A stretch of 64,000 nucleotides of DNA, taken from positions 3,237,501-3,301,500 of the forward strand of contig NZ_UGOX01000001.1 of assembly GCF_900461555.1 (NCBI RefSeq). Reading direction: 5' to 3'. Shown here in pieces: positions 55,355 to 64,000 of this stretch. The stretch's first letter is position 1. Every line of letters begins with the position of its first letter. Both the position numbers and the translations under genes were made by a program. The notes beneath the pieces are model-generated. The model searched no databases. It had not been told where the DNA came from and saw nothing but the letters and a program-made list of their open reading frames with translations. Origin of the DNA: Legionella quinlivanii. Its GTDB lineage: Bacteria > Pseudomonadota > Gammaproteobacteria > Legionellales > Legionellaceae.

Positions 55355-57545
55355 GTTTATTCTTCCTAACCCCCTGCCAGCGAAGGTAACTGATAAATCC
55401 AGTCATGAACAGCGCCAAACCTGTAATCCAGCTAATTGTCTGATACGGATGCTGACCGAAGCGCGCCAATTGATAAAATATAACCGCTGCTGTGTAAGCC
55501 ACTACAAAAGACCAAACCACTGAAAACCACATCAACTGGCGATTGGCTTCCTGGCGAATAGCTGCCATTGTGGAAACACAGGGTATATATAAAAGGATAA
55601 ACAATAAATAGGCAAATGCACCGGCTTTACCATCAAAACGCTCGGCCATCATGCCATACATTGAATGAGAAAGCTCGTTGTCAGGCGCGCTGGCCAGAAT
55701 AGGATTAATCAAGGCCTGACCGAGATTAGCCAGATTTTCAGGAATTGACCAAAAGGCCGCTTGCAGTGAGCCCAGGAAATCAAAGCCGTCAAGCGCCGAT
55801 TGTCCTACGTGACCCAGCTGTGCATAAAGAGAGTTTAAAGAACCGACCACCACTTCTTTTGCCAGCATGCCTGTCAAGAGCCCCACTGTAGCCGGCCAGT
55901 TTTCCTGGGTTAGCCCCATAGGTGTAAACAGCGGCGTCAGCCATTGACCCAGCAAGGATAAAACGGAATGCGTATCGGCTTCATTACTGCTAATACCGCC
56001 ACTGACTGTCAGGGCATTTAAACCGCCCAATAAAATGCAGACAGGTATAATGACCCGCCCGGCGCGCACAATAAAATGTTTCAAGCGAAAACCGGTCTCT
56101 CTGAGCAGACGGCGTAATGAAGGCCTATGATAGACAGGCAGCTCCAGAACCAAAGGCGATGCCTGTCCCTGCAAAGTCGTTTTACGCAATAGTAACCCGG
56201 TTAATACCGCCATCAAAATACCGATAAGATATAAGGCAAAAACAACATTTTGTCCCCCGCTGGGAAAAAACGCGGCGACAAACACCGCATAAATGGCCAG
56301 ACGGGCGCTGCAGGACATAAAAGGGCTCATTAATACGGTTAATAAGCGATCCCGCTCGGAGTCGAGAGTTCTTGCCGCCATAATAGCAGGCACGTTGCAG
56401 CCGAATCCAACAATCATCGGTACAAAAGATTTACCCGGCAAGCCCAAAAGACGCATCAGTTTATCGACCACAAATGCCGCTCTTGCCATATAGCCGGAAG
56501 CCTCCAGCAGCGAGAGAAAAAAGAACATCGAGGCAATCACCGGAATAAAGGTCAGTGTGGTATTAATTCCCACCCCAATGCCGTTAGCAATCAGGGCTAT
56601 TAACCATTGTGGCGTATGCATTTGCGCCAATAGCCAGGCACTTCCCTGAACAAAAATAGTATCAGTAGTAATGTCGAAAAAGTCCTGAAATGCCCCGCCG
56701 ACATTGATAGCAAATAAAAACATCAGATACATGACGGCCAGAAATACGGGAAACCCCAGGAACCGGTTTAATACAAAGCGATCCAGCCGGGCGGTGAAAT
56801 GCTCGCTGGCATCACTTTTTTTCTGCTGAACGCTATTCACAATTTCATGAATAAGCTGATAGCGTGCATCCGCCAGGCTGATGTCATAATCAGCCAGAGG
56901 GCCAAAACAGACTCCTCCCTCAAGACTTCTTAATGCGTGATAATGAGCCAGATGCGGCATCAGCTGCTTATCATCAATAAGATGCCGGGTGAAATCTTGT
57001 AATTCCTTTGCTGCGTCCGCAGGCAGAGACAAGGTTAACGGCTTACAGGATTCTTTGTGATCCATAATTTGCGCTTCGAGCGCCCTGAAGCCGACTTTCT
57101 TATGGGATTGCAAGGGAACGACTGGACAACCCAGACGTTTTGACAACTGGTCTATCTGGATGCTTACCCCTTGTTGTTCTGCAATATCGGTCATATTCAG
57201 AGCGACTACAAGCGGCTTGCCCAACTCCAGTAATTGGCTGGTCAAATATAAATGACGCTCAAGATGGCTGGCATCAATCACATTCACAATTAAATCAGCA
57301 GGCAATTCCATAACCGCCCGCGATGCAATTTGCTCATCCTGGCTGGCTTCTCCCGCTGTGGCTGACAGGCTGTAAATTCCCGGCAAATCGGTGATGGCAA
57401 TTGACTCATCCCGCACTTTAAACGAGCCGGTTTTCTTTTCAACCGTAACGCCAGGCCAGTTACCAATGCGCTGATTTTCACCCGTTAAGCCATTGAACAG
57501 CGTTGTTTTACCGCAGTTGGGATTACCCACCAATAAAATATGCAT
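55335..57545 (-). CDS. feoB: Ferrous iron transporter FeoB
   Basis: This 736-residue inner-membrane GTPase imports Fe2+. The N-terminal G domain has GNPNCGKTTLFNGLTG (G1), DLPGIYSL (G3) and LNMTDIAE (G4). The C-terminal part has two GATE regions with about 11 helices, and holds MIVGFGCNVPAIMAARTLDS with the Cys conserved in FeoB. It overlaps feoA by 1 bp and feoC by 20 bp, so the three genes form one operon. Confidence 0.96.
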   Translation of the reverse strand: MHILLVGNPNCGKTTLFNGLTGENQRIGNWPGVTVEKKTGSFKVRDESIAITDLPGIYSLSATAGEASQDEQIASRAVMELPADLIVNVIDASHLERHLYLTSQLLELGKPLVVALNMTDIAEQQGVSIQIDQLSKRLGCPVVPLQSHKKVGFRALEAQIMDHKESCKPLTLSLPADAAKELQDFTRHLIDDKQLMPHLAHYHALRSLEGGVCFGPLADYDISLADARYQLIHEIVNSVQQKKSDASEHFTARLDRFVLNRFLGFPVFLAVMYLMFLFAINVGGAFQDFFDITTDTIFVQGSAWLLAQMHTPQWLIALIANGIGVGINTTLTFIPVIASMFFFLSLLEASGYMARAAFVVDKLMRLLGLPGKSFVPMIVGFGCNVPAIMAARTLDSERDRLLTVLMSPFMSCSARLAIYAVFVAAFFPSGGQNVVFALYLIGILMAVLTGLLLRKTTLQGQASPLVLELPVYHRPSLRRLLRETGFRLKHFIVRAGRVIIPVCILLGGLNALTVSGGISSNEADTHSVLSLLGQWLTPLFTPMGLTQENWPATVGLLTGMLAKEVVVGSLNSLYAQLGHVGQSALDGFDFLGSLQAAFWSIPENLANLGQALINPILASAPDNELSHSMYGMMAERFDGKAGAFAYLLFILLYIPCVSTMAAIRQEANRQLMWFSVVWSFVVAYTAAVIFYQLARFGQHPYQTISWITGLALFMTGFISYLRWQGVRKNKHAYANS

Positions 57546-57772
57546 TATGCCTTCTCCAGAAGCAGATAACGCGCTTCTTCCCGACGCAAACTAATCGATG
57601 TGCCACGAACCTCAACTTGTACAGGACAACCCAGAGGAGCCACACGAATAATTTTTAATTCCGCACCGCGCGTGATACCTAAAGAAAGCAGCCTGCGCCG
57701 ATAGGAGGGCTCAGTGATGCCGAAATCAAGCAAACGCACACAATCCCCTTTTTTCAAATCATCTATTCGCAT
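57545..57772 (-). CDS. feoA: Ferrous iron transport protein FeoA
   Basis: The 75-residue SH3-like cytoplasmic protein is needed for FeoB function. It begins MRIDDLKKGDCVRLLDFG and has YRRRLLSLGITRGAELKIIR and PVQVEVRGTSISLRREEARY, the usual FeoA pattern. It is the first gene of feoABC and sits 46 bp behind a Fur box. Confidence 0.93.
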   Translation of the reverse strand: MRIDDLKKGDCVRLLDFGITEPSYRRRLLSLGITRGAELKIIRVAPLGCPVQVEVRGTSISLRREEARYLLLEKA

Positions 57773-57818
57773 CTAAGTTAACAAATTGACAGCAATAAAA
57801 TTAATTCTAACATAAATG

Positions 57819-57837
57819 ATATCGATAATCATTCTCA
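57819..57837 (-). promoter_or_regulatory. Fur box upstream of feoABC
   Basis: GATATCGATAATCATTCTC matches the 19-bp Fur consensus GATAATGATAATCATTATC at 16 of 19 positions. It lies 46 bp before the feoA start codon, in the position expected for iron-dependent repression. Confidence 0.85.
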
Positions 57838-57872
57838 TTTGAATTTTTATTATAAACCAGGAAATTTCTTAT

Positions 57873-58964
57873 TTAACCCAAACTGGATAAGTGTCGGCTT
57901 GACCGCCCCTTTCGCCGCTGCAAATAATCTTCCGACTGCATTTCTTCGAGCCGGCTCAAGGTGCGCTTGAAGGGCTGTGCCATTTCACCGCTGCGGTAAA
58001 GTTCGCTTAGAGGCACTTCAGCCGATAGGATGAGGCGGATACCGCGGTCATACATCACATCAATGAAATGGATGAATAAAATGGCATAAATAGTATCCCG
58101 TTCACTGAACCTGGGTATTGAACTCACAAAAACCGTGTCGAACTGTTCGGCAATTTCCAGATAATCCAGCTGGCTTCGCGGTAAATTGCAGATCACTCTG
58201 AAGTCAAACCAGATTTGCACCTTTGCTTTCATGAGGTAGGGAATATCACGATTCTGAATTTGCAGAGCACCCGCCCCTTGAAAATTCGGATCCAGTTCAA
58301 CGAATTGCTTCTCCATTAATGACTGAGTGGCCGGTGTTAATGGGTAGAGATAGGTTTCTACATGCTTTTGCCGGCCCAAGCGATAATCACGGCGTTCTCT
58401 GAGCTCAATAATCTGGCAATGGGTTTTAATTGCCGCGATGGCCGGTAAAAAGCGGGCTCTGTGCACGCCCTTCCAATAAAGTTTGTCCGGCGGGCTATTG
58501 GAGGTCGCCACCAGGATAATTCCCTGCTCAAACAGAGCCTGCAATAACTCGCCGAGGATCATCGCATAAGCGATATCGTCCACCATAAATTCATCGAAGC
58601 ATAATACTCTTGTGGAGCGGGCAATATCGCTGGCGATCCGCTGCAAAGGATTTTTTATGCCTTGCAGAGCGCGCAGGCGTTTATCGACCTGCTGCATAAA
58701 ATGATGAAAATGAAAACGGAGTTTTTCTTTAATAGATAGATTTTCGTAAAACATATCCATTAAAAAGGTTTTACCCACTCCTACTGACCCATACATATAC
58801 AAACCGGTAAGCGGTGCTTTCCAGCGCGAAAAGAGTGAAAATTTTTTGGGGGCGCCTAACTCGGTACTTAATTTCTCAAGCAGGAGTAACACGTCCCGCT
58901 GCAGCGGATCATTTTCAATATCACCAGTCTGAATAGCCAGGTCATACTGTTCAAGAAGGTTCAT
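57873..58964 (-). CDS. zapE: Cell division ATPase ZapE (AFG1-like)
   Basis: This 363-residue AFG1/LACE1-type ATPase has a Walker A (YGSVGVGKTFLMD, residues 58-70), Walker B (VLCFDEFMVDD) and a SNSPP sensor region. E. coli ZapE acts at the Z-ring and modulates division under stress. The start overlaps the upstream alpha/beta hydrolase gene by 14 bp. Confidence 0.93.
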   Translation of the reverse strand: MNLLEQYDLAIQTGDIENDPLQRDVLLLLEKLSTELGAPKKFSLFSRWKAPLTGLYMYGSVGVGKTFLMDMFYENLSIKEKLRFHFHHFMQQVDKRLRALQGIKNPLQRIASDIARSTRVLCFDEFMVDDIAYAMILGELLQALFEQGIILVATSNSPPDKLYWKGVHRARFLPAIAAIKTHCQIIELRERRDYRLGRQKHVETYLYPLTPATQSLMEKQFVELDPNFQGAGALQIQNRDIPYLMKAKVQIWFDFRVICNLPRSQLDYLEIAEQFDTVFVSSIPRFSERDTIYAILFIHFIDVMYDRGIRLILSAEVPLSELYRSGEMAQPFKRTLSRLEEMQSEDYLQRRKGRSSRHLSSLG

Positions 58965-59613
58965 AACCTATTTCTCTTGCAATTAACAGCTGCTTTAAGG
59001 CAGCCTTTAGTTCCAGCAGTTTCCCATGAAAAAAATGCCCGGTATCCGCAAACCGTATTAATTCAATCTGCGGCTCTTTGGCGGCAAAATCCAAAACGAG
59101 GGGCAATGGCACCACATCGTCCTCATCGCCCTGATAGATAGTCCAGTCATGAGGCTTGAACAATGAATAATCGTAGTGATGCACCGGCGGCGCAATGCTG
59201 ATTAATAAACGATGCGGGCAATGCGCTGCTGTCCGGTAAGCGACATAAGATCCGAAGGAAAACCCCGCCAGAATCACTTCAGCATTGGGTACAGCTTCCC
59301 GATACAGTTGAATCAGCTTCAGCATATCATCGCTTTCCCCAATGCCTTCGTCATATTGTCCCTTTGATTCTCCCACACCGCGAAAATTGAAGCGGATACT
59401 GGGAATACCCCGCTCTCTGAAAGCACGTGCCATAGTGGTCACCACTTTATTATTCATCGAGCCGCCTTGCAGAGAGTGAGGATGTCCGAGGAAGGCAATC
59501 GCAGAGGCCGTTGATTGCGCGGGAACGTTAAGCACCGCTTCCAGAACACCTGCATCGCCTTCAAAACTGAAAGAATGTTCGCCGGGTATATTCAATTTAT
59601 CGACAGGTATCAT
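58951..59613 (-). CDS. Alpha/beta hydrolase
   Basis: From the ATG at 59613 the protein has 220 residues. It shows the alpha/beta hydrolase pattern: strand and LGHPHSLQGGSMNNKVVTTM with a conserved oxyanion region, RFNFRGVGESKG, and the nucleophile elbow LAGFSFGSYVAYR (G-F-S-F-G). QGDEDDVVPL provides the acid and ADTGHFF the His. Such small serine hydrolases (CocE/dienelactone-like) have uncertain substrates. A TTG-led frame to 59667 is open but less likely. It overlaps zapE by 14 bp. Confidence 0.85.
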   Translation of the reverse strand: MIPVDKLNIPGEHSFSFEGDAGVLEAVLNVPAQSTASAIAFLGHPHSLQGGSMNNKVVTTMARAFRERGIPSIRFNFRGVGESKGQYDEGIGESDDMLKLIQLYREAVPNAEVILAGFSFGSYVAYRTAAHCPHRLLISIAPPVHHYDYSLFKPHDWTIYQGDEDDVVPLPLVLDFAAKEPQIELIRFADTGHFFHGKLLELKAALKQLLIAREIGYEPS

Positions 59614-59877
59614 TACGGGGTCCAGCCAGTTTAAGTTTAGTGGTAAATTATACCCAAGCAACTTCAAAATGCTACGTTTTGGGCGACTTGGGTATATAAC
59701 TCATCTTGCAATTTGATGCGCGTGCTTTATGATCTAAGTAAGGAGTTATTCATAAAGCTCCCCCAGCACTGACCCGATGGGCAGTGACTTTGACAACACT
59801 CATATGAAATGGAGGACTTGATCCATGAGACAGGTACCTGAATTATTCCCTGTTATTACTCAGACAGGGAGAGCATC

Positions 59878-60663
59878 ATGAAAATCACCGATTTCAAGCG
59901 TAAAAAAGCATTAGGTGAAAAAATATCCTTTCTGACCTGCTACGACTACCCATCCGCCTGTATTATTGCAGAAACTGAACTGGACTGTGTTCTGGTGGGT
60001 GATTCAGTGGCCATGGCTGTTCACGGCTATGAGACAACGGTAATGGCAACCATTGAAATGATGGAATTTCATACCCGCGCAGTAGCTCGTGGTATACAAA
60101 AACAATTCCTGGTAAGCGATTTGCCTTTTCTGGCGCATAAAGGCTCACAGCAGGAAACCGTTGCCAATGTACGGCGGTTGCTCCAGGCTGGGGCGCAGGC
60201 CGTAAAAATTGAGGGCGGGGATTTGGACACCTGCAAAACCATAGCCCATTTGGTTGCCGCTGGCGTACCTGTTGTGGGTCATATTGGGCTTACTCCCCAA
60301 TCGGTTCATCAGCTGGGCGGGTATAAGGTACAGGGTAAAACCCGAGAGCAGGCAGAGCAGTTACTTAATCAGGCCAAAGATCTGGAATCTGCCGGCTGCT
60401 GCGCTCTGGTTCTGGAATGCGTTCCTCAGAATGTAGCGCAACACATTACCAACCATCTTTCTATCCCGACAATTGGTATAGGAGCTGGTGTGGGAACAGA
60501 CGGGCAGGTATTGGTTTGGCATGATATGCTGGGCTTAAATGATTTCAAACCGCATTTCCTGAAACAATATTGTGAAGGTAAAGCTTATTTTCGACAGGCG
60601 ATTAATGACTATATTGATGAAGTCAGGCATTCACAATTTCCTGCCGAGGAGCATGCTTTTTAA
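59878..60663 (+). CDS. panB: Ketopantoate hydroxymethyltransferase
   Basis: This 261-residue enzyme makes ketopantoate from 2-oxoisovalerate and methylene-tetrahydrofolate, the first pantothenate step. It starts MKITDFKRKKALGEKISFLT, has CYDYPSACIIAETELDCVLV, VGDSVAMAVHGYETT and PTIGIGAGVGTDGQVLVWHD. Asp and Glu ligands of the Mg site are within these. AGGGAGAG precedes the ATG. It lies 249 bp before panC; the gap is mostly palindromic repeats. Confidence 0.96.
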   Translation: MKITDFKRKKALGEKISFLTCYDYPSACIIAETELDCVLVGDSVAMAVHGYETTVMATIEMMEFHTRAVARGIQKQFLVSDLPFLAHKGSQQETVANVRRLLQAGAQAVKIEGGDLDTCKTIAHLVAAGVPVVGHIGLTPQSVHQLGGYKVQGKTREQAEQLLNQAKDLESAGCCALVLECVPQNVAQHITNHLSIPTIGIGAGVGTDGQVLVWHDMLGLNDFKPHFLKQYCEGKAYFRQAINDYIDEVRHSQFPAEEHAF

Positions 60664-60678
60664 GTACAGAAAATAAGT

Positions 60679-60697
60679 CTCTCCCAGGCTGGGAGAG
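60679..60697. repeat. CTCTCCC-AGGCT-GGGAGAG hairpin
   Basis: A perfect 7-bp stem with a 5-nt loop is placed 16 bp after the panB stop. It is related to the CTCTCCC hairpins at 35527-35604. There is no T-run. Confidence 0.7.
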
Positions 60698-60767
60698 CGG
60701 ACGCTGCCCTTAAGCTACGGAAATTTTGAATTATTCCAGGTTGGGCCCTTACTTAAAATATTTACCC

Positions 60768-60850
60768 ACGTCCCTCGGCTTGTCCGAGGGATCCCAGAGA
60801 TCCAATCCTGGCATGAGATTCCTGGTTCCCTCGGACAAGCCGAGGGACGT
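60768..60850. repeat. Large palindrome (24-bp arms) between panB and panC
   Basis: The arms 60768-60791 and 60827-60850 are exact reverse complements, beginning ACGTCCCTCGGCTTGTCCGA. Each arm contains a CCCTCGG-CTTGT-CCGAGGG palindrome, so the element can fold as one long stem or as two small hairpins. A related hairpin is at 4269-4289. It may affect panC expression, which starts 62 bp downstream. Confidence 0.9.
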
Positions 60851-60911
60851 AGGGAGTAGTGGTTAAGGCTTAATGGCAGTTTATCTTTTCAATAGTGAAG
60901 GCTACATAATT

Positions 60912-61673
60912 ATGCAAATTTTTAATCGACTTGAAGACTGGATTAACGTTCGCCGTTCATTGCCGGAAAAAGCAAATATTGGTTTTGCGCCCACGATGGG
61001 TAATCTGCACATCGGTCATTTGTCGCTTTTTGAAAGAAGCAAGCGAGAGAATGCACTCACTGCGACCAGTCTCTTTGTCAATCCAACTCAATTTAACCGT
61101 CAGGATGATTTTAATCATTATCCCCGCAGCCTCGAAGCCGATTTACAGTTAATGGAAAATGCCGGCGTGGATTTTTGCCTGCTGCCAGAAAAGGAGGCTA
61201 TTTATCATGATGGGTACACCTACCAGATTCAGGAAAACGAGTTTTGCAAATTGATGGAGGGGCAATATCGTCCCGGGCACTTTAATGGCGTGCTGACCAT
61301 CGTAATGAAATTATTTAATCTGATTAAACCGGACCGCGCCTATTTTGGAGAGAAGGACTATCAGCAATATCAATTAATTAAGGGAATGGTTTCCGCCTTT
61401 TTTATGGACATCGAAGTCATTGGCTGCCCCACAATCAGGGAAGAAAGCGGACTGGCCTATAGCTCGAGAAACAACCGACTGACCGCAGAACAAAAACAGT
61501 TAGCCAACCAGTTTGCGCAAATTTTTCATCAGAATAAATCCTGCGCCGAGATTATTACAGAGCTGGAAGCCAAGGGTATACAGGTTGAGTATTTGCTTGA
61601 TTATCAGAACCGCCGTTATGCCGCGGTCCTGATTGGCGACATTCGCTTAATTGATAATTTTGCCAGAACATGA
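60912..61673 (+). CDS. panC: Pantothenate synthetase
   Basis: It condenses pantoate and beta-alanine using ATP. From the ATG at 60912 it has 253 residues. The HIGH motif is [15 protein letters not shown], with [32 protein letters not shown] and [15 protein letters not shown]. The length is shorter than E. coli (about 283), with the C-terminal end reduced. The GAAGG at about 60897 precedes the ATG. A longer frame starts at 60873 inside the repeat and is unlikely to be used. Confidence 0.93.
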   Translation: MQIFNRLEDWINVRRSLPEKANIGFAPTMGNLHIGHLSLFERSKRENALTATSLFVNPTQFNRQDDFNHYPRSLEADLQLMENAGVDFCLLPEKEAIYHDGYTYQIQENEFCKLMEGQYRPGHFNGVLTIVMKLFNLIKPDRAYFGEKDYQQYQLIKGMVSAFFMDIEVIGCPTIREESGLAYSSRNNRLTAEQKQLANQFAQIFHQNKSCAEIITELEAKGIQVEYLLDYQNRRYAAVLIGDIRLIDNFART

Positions 61674-61772
61674 GGCGATTACGCCTGTGTGCAAGCTTGA
61701 TTGCCGGCTTTTTCTATGTCAACCTATGGTGATTATAACGCCAACCCAAACTCATTAAATTGAAATAAGCTG

Positions 61773-63821
61773 ATGAAATATAATTTGAAATGGATGATCC
61801 TTATTTTTTTCAGCTTGCCTGTTATTGCTCAAGGAGCAGAATCAGTCATCCCGTCATTGCCAGCCGGCGCATCCACTCAAAATAAGGAAAGCCCGGCAGA
61901 AGCTGATATTTTAAGAACGATTCAGACCCTTCGTCAGCAAGGCAGGCTTGAGCACGCCAAAGAGGCGGCTAAAAATTACCTCCATCAATTTCCCAAGGAT
62001 GGCGATGTACAGCTGCTGCTTGGATTGATTGAAATGCAGCAGAATAATCTTGCTGAGGCAGAATTCTATCTTCGACAAGTCTTGTCCAATACTCCAACTT
62101 ATACCGATGCCCGAGTCGCCTTAATCCGGCTTAAGTTGCGGCAGAGTCTCTTTGCTGAAGCGAATAGGCTATTGATAGAAGGGCTTAAACTTCAGCCCGG
62201 ACAAGCTGAATTATTGAAACTACAGAATCAGCTGGTGAAAGCAGAAACGCCTGTTCCCCCACCGCAAAAAGTAGCGAGTATACCTGCCCCTGCCTCCAGA
62301 ATAGCACTAAAAATACCCGCCCCCAGCGCTGCCAAAATCGATGATTCAAAAAAACTGCTGGCCGAGCTGCAACAACTCAGGCTAGAGGGAAAACTGGAAC
62401 TGGCTAAAGCCAAAGCAATGAGTTACTTAAGTAAAAACCCTGATGATGGTGATGTGACTCTGGTATTAGGACTTATCTATTATCAACAGCAGCAATTTGC
62501 CCAAGCCTCCACCTATTTAAAAATGGTACTGGAAAGAACACCTGCCTATGTGGATGCGCGGGCAGCTCTTATTCGCATTCAGCTCATCAATAAGAAATAT
62601 GAGGATGCCAGGGAGTTGCTGCAAGCGGGTTTAAAGCTCAATCCTGGTAATCACGATCTGAAAGAGCTCGCAAAAAATCTGGCCTCTTTAACTGTGAGCA
62701 AAAATAAAAAGCCAGTTTCCCCTGGACCGGCAACTGTCGACCCCATCGATCCGGAGTTAGTCAAAGTAAACCAGCTGATTAACCAGAAAAAATATGAAAA
62801 GGCAAAGATCTACCTGATTCAATTGCTGGAAATCCACCCGGAAAATGCCAGATACCGCATTGCACTCGCTGATCTTTACCTTAACCAACATAATGATATG
62901 CAGGCTTTACTTCTTATCAATAAAGGCCTGCGTACCCAGCCTAAGAATATTGATCTATTGCTGAAAAAGGGCGAAATTAACACTATCCTGCGCGAATACG
63001 CGGTCGCCGCAGGAATTTATCAGAAAGTTCTGATACTCTCCCCCGACGATCAAGGCGCAAAGGGAATGTTGAATGAGATTAGCAGCATCAGTCCAAGATA
63101 TACTTATGGTGTGAATGAAATTGGCATCGCTTCCGATAACGCCTATGTCGATGATCTTCACTCGATATGGGATTGGTCGACTCTTTACTATAGCCGGGAT
63201 ACGGACTGGGGCCGACTGGGAGGGAGAATTAACTATGCTTCACGACAGAGTCTCAATGCAAACCAATATGAAATAGACATCTCCCCCCGATTCAACCGAA
63301 ATATTTATGCCGATCTGATGGCTGCCTGGTCCGATCAACCGGCCTTGTTCCCTGATTTTACCGGTGCTGCAGAAGGTTATGTCAATATACCCAAATTCTT
63401 TGAATTATCTGCAGGAGCCAAATACGCGCAAATAGCCAGCACCTATCTGAGCACTTATACCGGCTCATTTAATCTATATCCCGGCAGTTTGTGGCTTAGC
63501 TTTCGCCCCTTTTATTTCGTTCCGCGGGATTCAAACAGCAAGTCCTATTTATATACAGGAAGGGTGCGAAAATATTTTTCTACTGACGACCACTATATCG
63601 GTTTGGGCGGGGGTAGCGGCCATAGCCCCGATTTGGCGGATTTATTAACTGTTAATTTCCTGGTTATCAAAAACAGTTTTATTAATGTGAATTATACTTT
63701 TCCAATTTTTAATCATCATCTTGTAGTAGATTTAAGCGCAGGGTATCAGCGTTGGCAATACCCATCTGACCTGGTCCGCCGTTTATACGACGGCAGCCTG
63801 GGTTTACGATACCGTTTTTAG
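61773..63821 (+). CDS. TPR protein with a YaiO-like outer-membrane barrel
   Basis: The 682-residue protein has a signal peptide (MILIFFSLPVIAQGAES). Residues ~45-165 and ~193-315 are two copies of a ~120-residue TPR unit (LRQQGRLEHAKEAAKNYL, LRLEGKLELAKAKAMSYL), each followed by a Pro-rich linker. A third TPR stretch spans ~330-445. The C-terminal ~240 residues form a YaiO-like beta-barrel (YTYGVNEIGIASDNAYVDDL ... DGSLGLRYRF). This architecture resembles glycan exporters/assembly proteins such as YaiO or PgaA/BcsC. Confidence 0.82.
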   Translation: MKYNLKWMILIFFSLPVIAQGAESVIPSLPAGASTQNKESPAEADILRTIQTLRQQGRLEHAKEAAKNYLHQFPKDGDVQLLLGLIEMQQNNLAEAEFYLRQVLSNTPTYTDARVALIRLKLRQSLFAEANRLLIEGLKLQPGQAELLKLQNQLVKAETPVPPPQKVASIPAPASRIALKIPAPSAAKIDDSKKLLAELQQLRLEGKLELAKAKAMSYLSKNPDDGDVTLVLGLIYYQQQQFAQASTYLKMVLERTPAYVDARAALIRIQLINKKYEDARELLQAGLKLNPGNHDLKELAKNLASLTVSKNKKPVSPGPATVDPIDPELVKVNQLINQKKYEKAKIYLIQLLEIHPENARYRIALADLYLNQHNDMQALLLINKGLRTQPKNIDLLLKKGEINTILREYAVAAGIYQKVLILSPDDQGAKGMLNEISSISPRYTYGVNEIGIASDNAYVDDLHSIWDWSTLYYSRDTDWGRLGGRINYASRQSLNANQYEIDISPRFNRNIYADLMAAWSDQPALFPDFTGAAEGYVNIPKFFELSAGAKYAQIASTYLSTYTGSFNLYPGSLWLSFRPFYFVPRDSNSKSYLYTGRVRKYFSTDDHYIGLGGGSGHSPDLADLLTVNFLVIKNSFINVNYTFPIFNHHLVVDLSAGYQRWQYPSDLVRRLYDGSLGLRYRF

Positions 63822-63828
63822 GCTTTTT

Positions 63829-64000
63829 ATGGCTCAATTTTTAGGAATCATCAAGCTTCTGGTTCTTTTTCAGTTTGCACTCATATTTATTTTTGTTTTA
63901 GCCATGTATTTTACCCGTGGCTATTTTCACTACCGCGCAGGCAAAACCAAAAAACTGGCCGATGAAATTGCCCAACGCCTGAGCGCTTGTCTTAGTGAAG
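63829..64000 (+). CDS. Membrane-anchored protein, N-terminal part
   Basis: The gene starts at the ATG 63829, 7 bp after the YaiO-like gene, and runs off the right edge with 57 codons visible. It begins MAQFLGIIKLLVLFQFALIF and continues with a hydrophobic helix of about 22 residues. A basic region, YHFHYRAGKTKKLADE-like, follows. It is probably co-transcribed with the YaiO-like gene. The family cannot be determined from this fragment. Confidence 0.75.
   Translation, partial: MAQFLGIIKLLVLFQFALIFIFVLAMYFTRGYFHYRAGKTKKLADEIAQRLSACLSE

Overview
The window looks like a chromosomal segment of a Legionella-type gammaproteobacterium. The strongest single indication is a 474-residue phospholipase at 13015-14439. 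Its Ser85, Asp203 and His251 fall exactly where the catalytic residues of Legionella pneumophila PlaB are, by my recollection of the literature. Other support comes from a 1366-residue ankyrin-repeat protein of the Dot/Icm-effector kind, PmrA-like tandem promoter boxes, and moderate-to-low G+C. No rRNA, tRNA, insertion sequence, prophage or CRISPR array was seen.

Layout. 1-4.2 kb: glycine cleavage operon gcvT(partial)-gcvH-gcvPA-yciI-like-gcvPB, followed by an 0.8-kb gene-free stretch with twelve 19-bp tandem repeats. 5-12.4 kb: small HTH protein, DUF155/RMND1-type membrane protein, NCS2 permease, a HAD-like orphan behind a PmrA-type box, photolyase, exported MsrA and an Nramp-related transporter. 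12.4-22 kb: accessory, virulence-like block with a RelE/ParD-like toxin-antitoxin pair, plaB, an orphan with a Cys-His-Asp protease-like triad, the giant ankyrin protein (PmrA-type box upstream), a GNAT enzyme and two orphans. 22-34 kb: envelope block with a leftward operon of two paralogous polytopic membrane proteins, a GT2 glycosyltransferase and a YdjC/ChbG-like deacetylase; then a secreted propeller-like protein with an outer-membrane barrel, a fused sterol-desaturase/Rossmann protein, a second GT2, a double GNAT and a FabF-type synthase. 34-43.9 kb: GloVer-repeat protein, exported cyclophilin, lpxD, polA with a degenerate proofreading site, an orphan with an internal duplication, a lone receiver domain, an alpha/beta hydrolase lacking its serine and a saccharopine-dehydrogenase-like reductase. 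44-53.7 kb: the TCA block sdhCDAB-sucAB-sucCD, all leftward, with an intrinsic terminator between sucB and sucC. 53.8-64 kb: RDD protein, an orphan, feoABC behind a Fur box, zapE with a hydrolase, panB and panC, a TPR/YaiO-type outer-membrane protein and the start of a membrane protein.

How the genes work together. Housekeeping modules (one-carbon metabolism, TCA cycle, iron uptake, pantothenate, lipid A, DNA repair) alternate with lineage-specific genes. Intergenic spaces carry several families of short palindromic repeats, some in two or more copies within the window. Functions given for orphan and effector-like genes are hypotheses from residues read by eye; no database search was possible.
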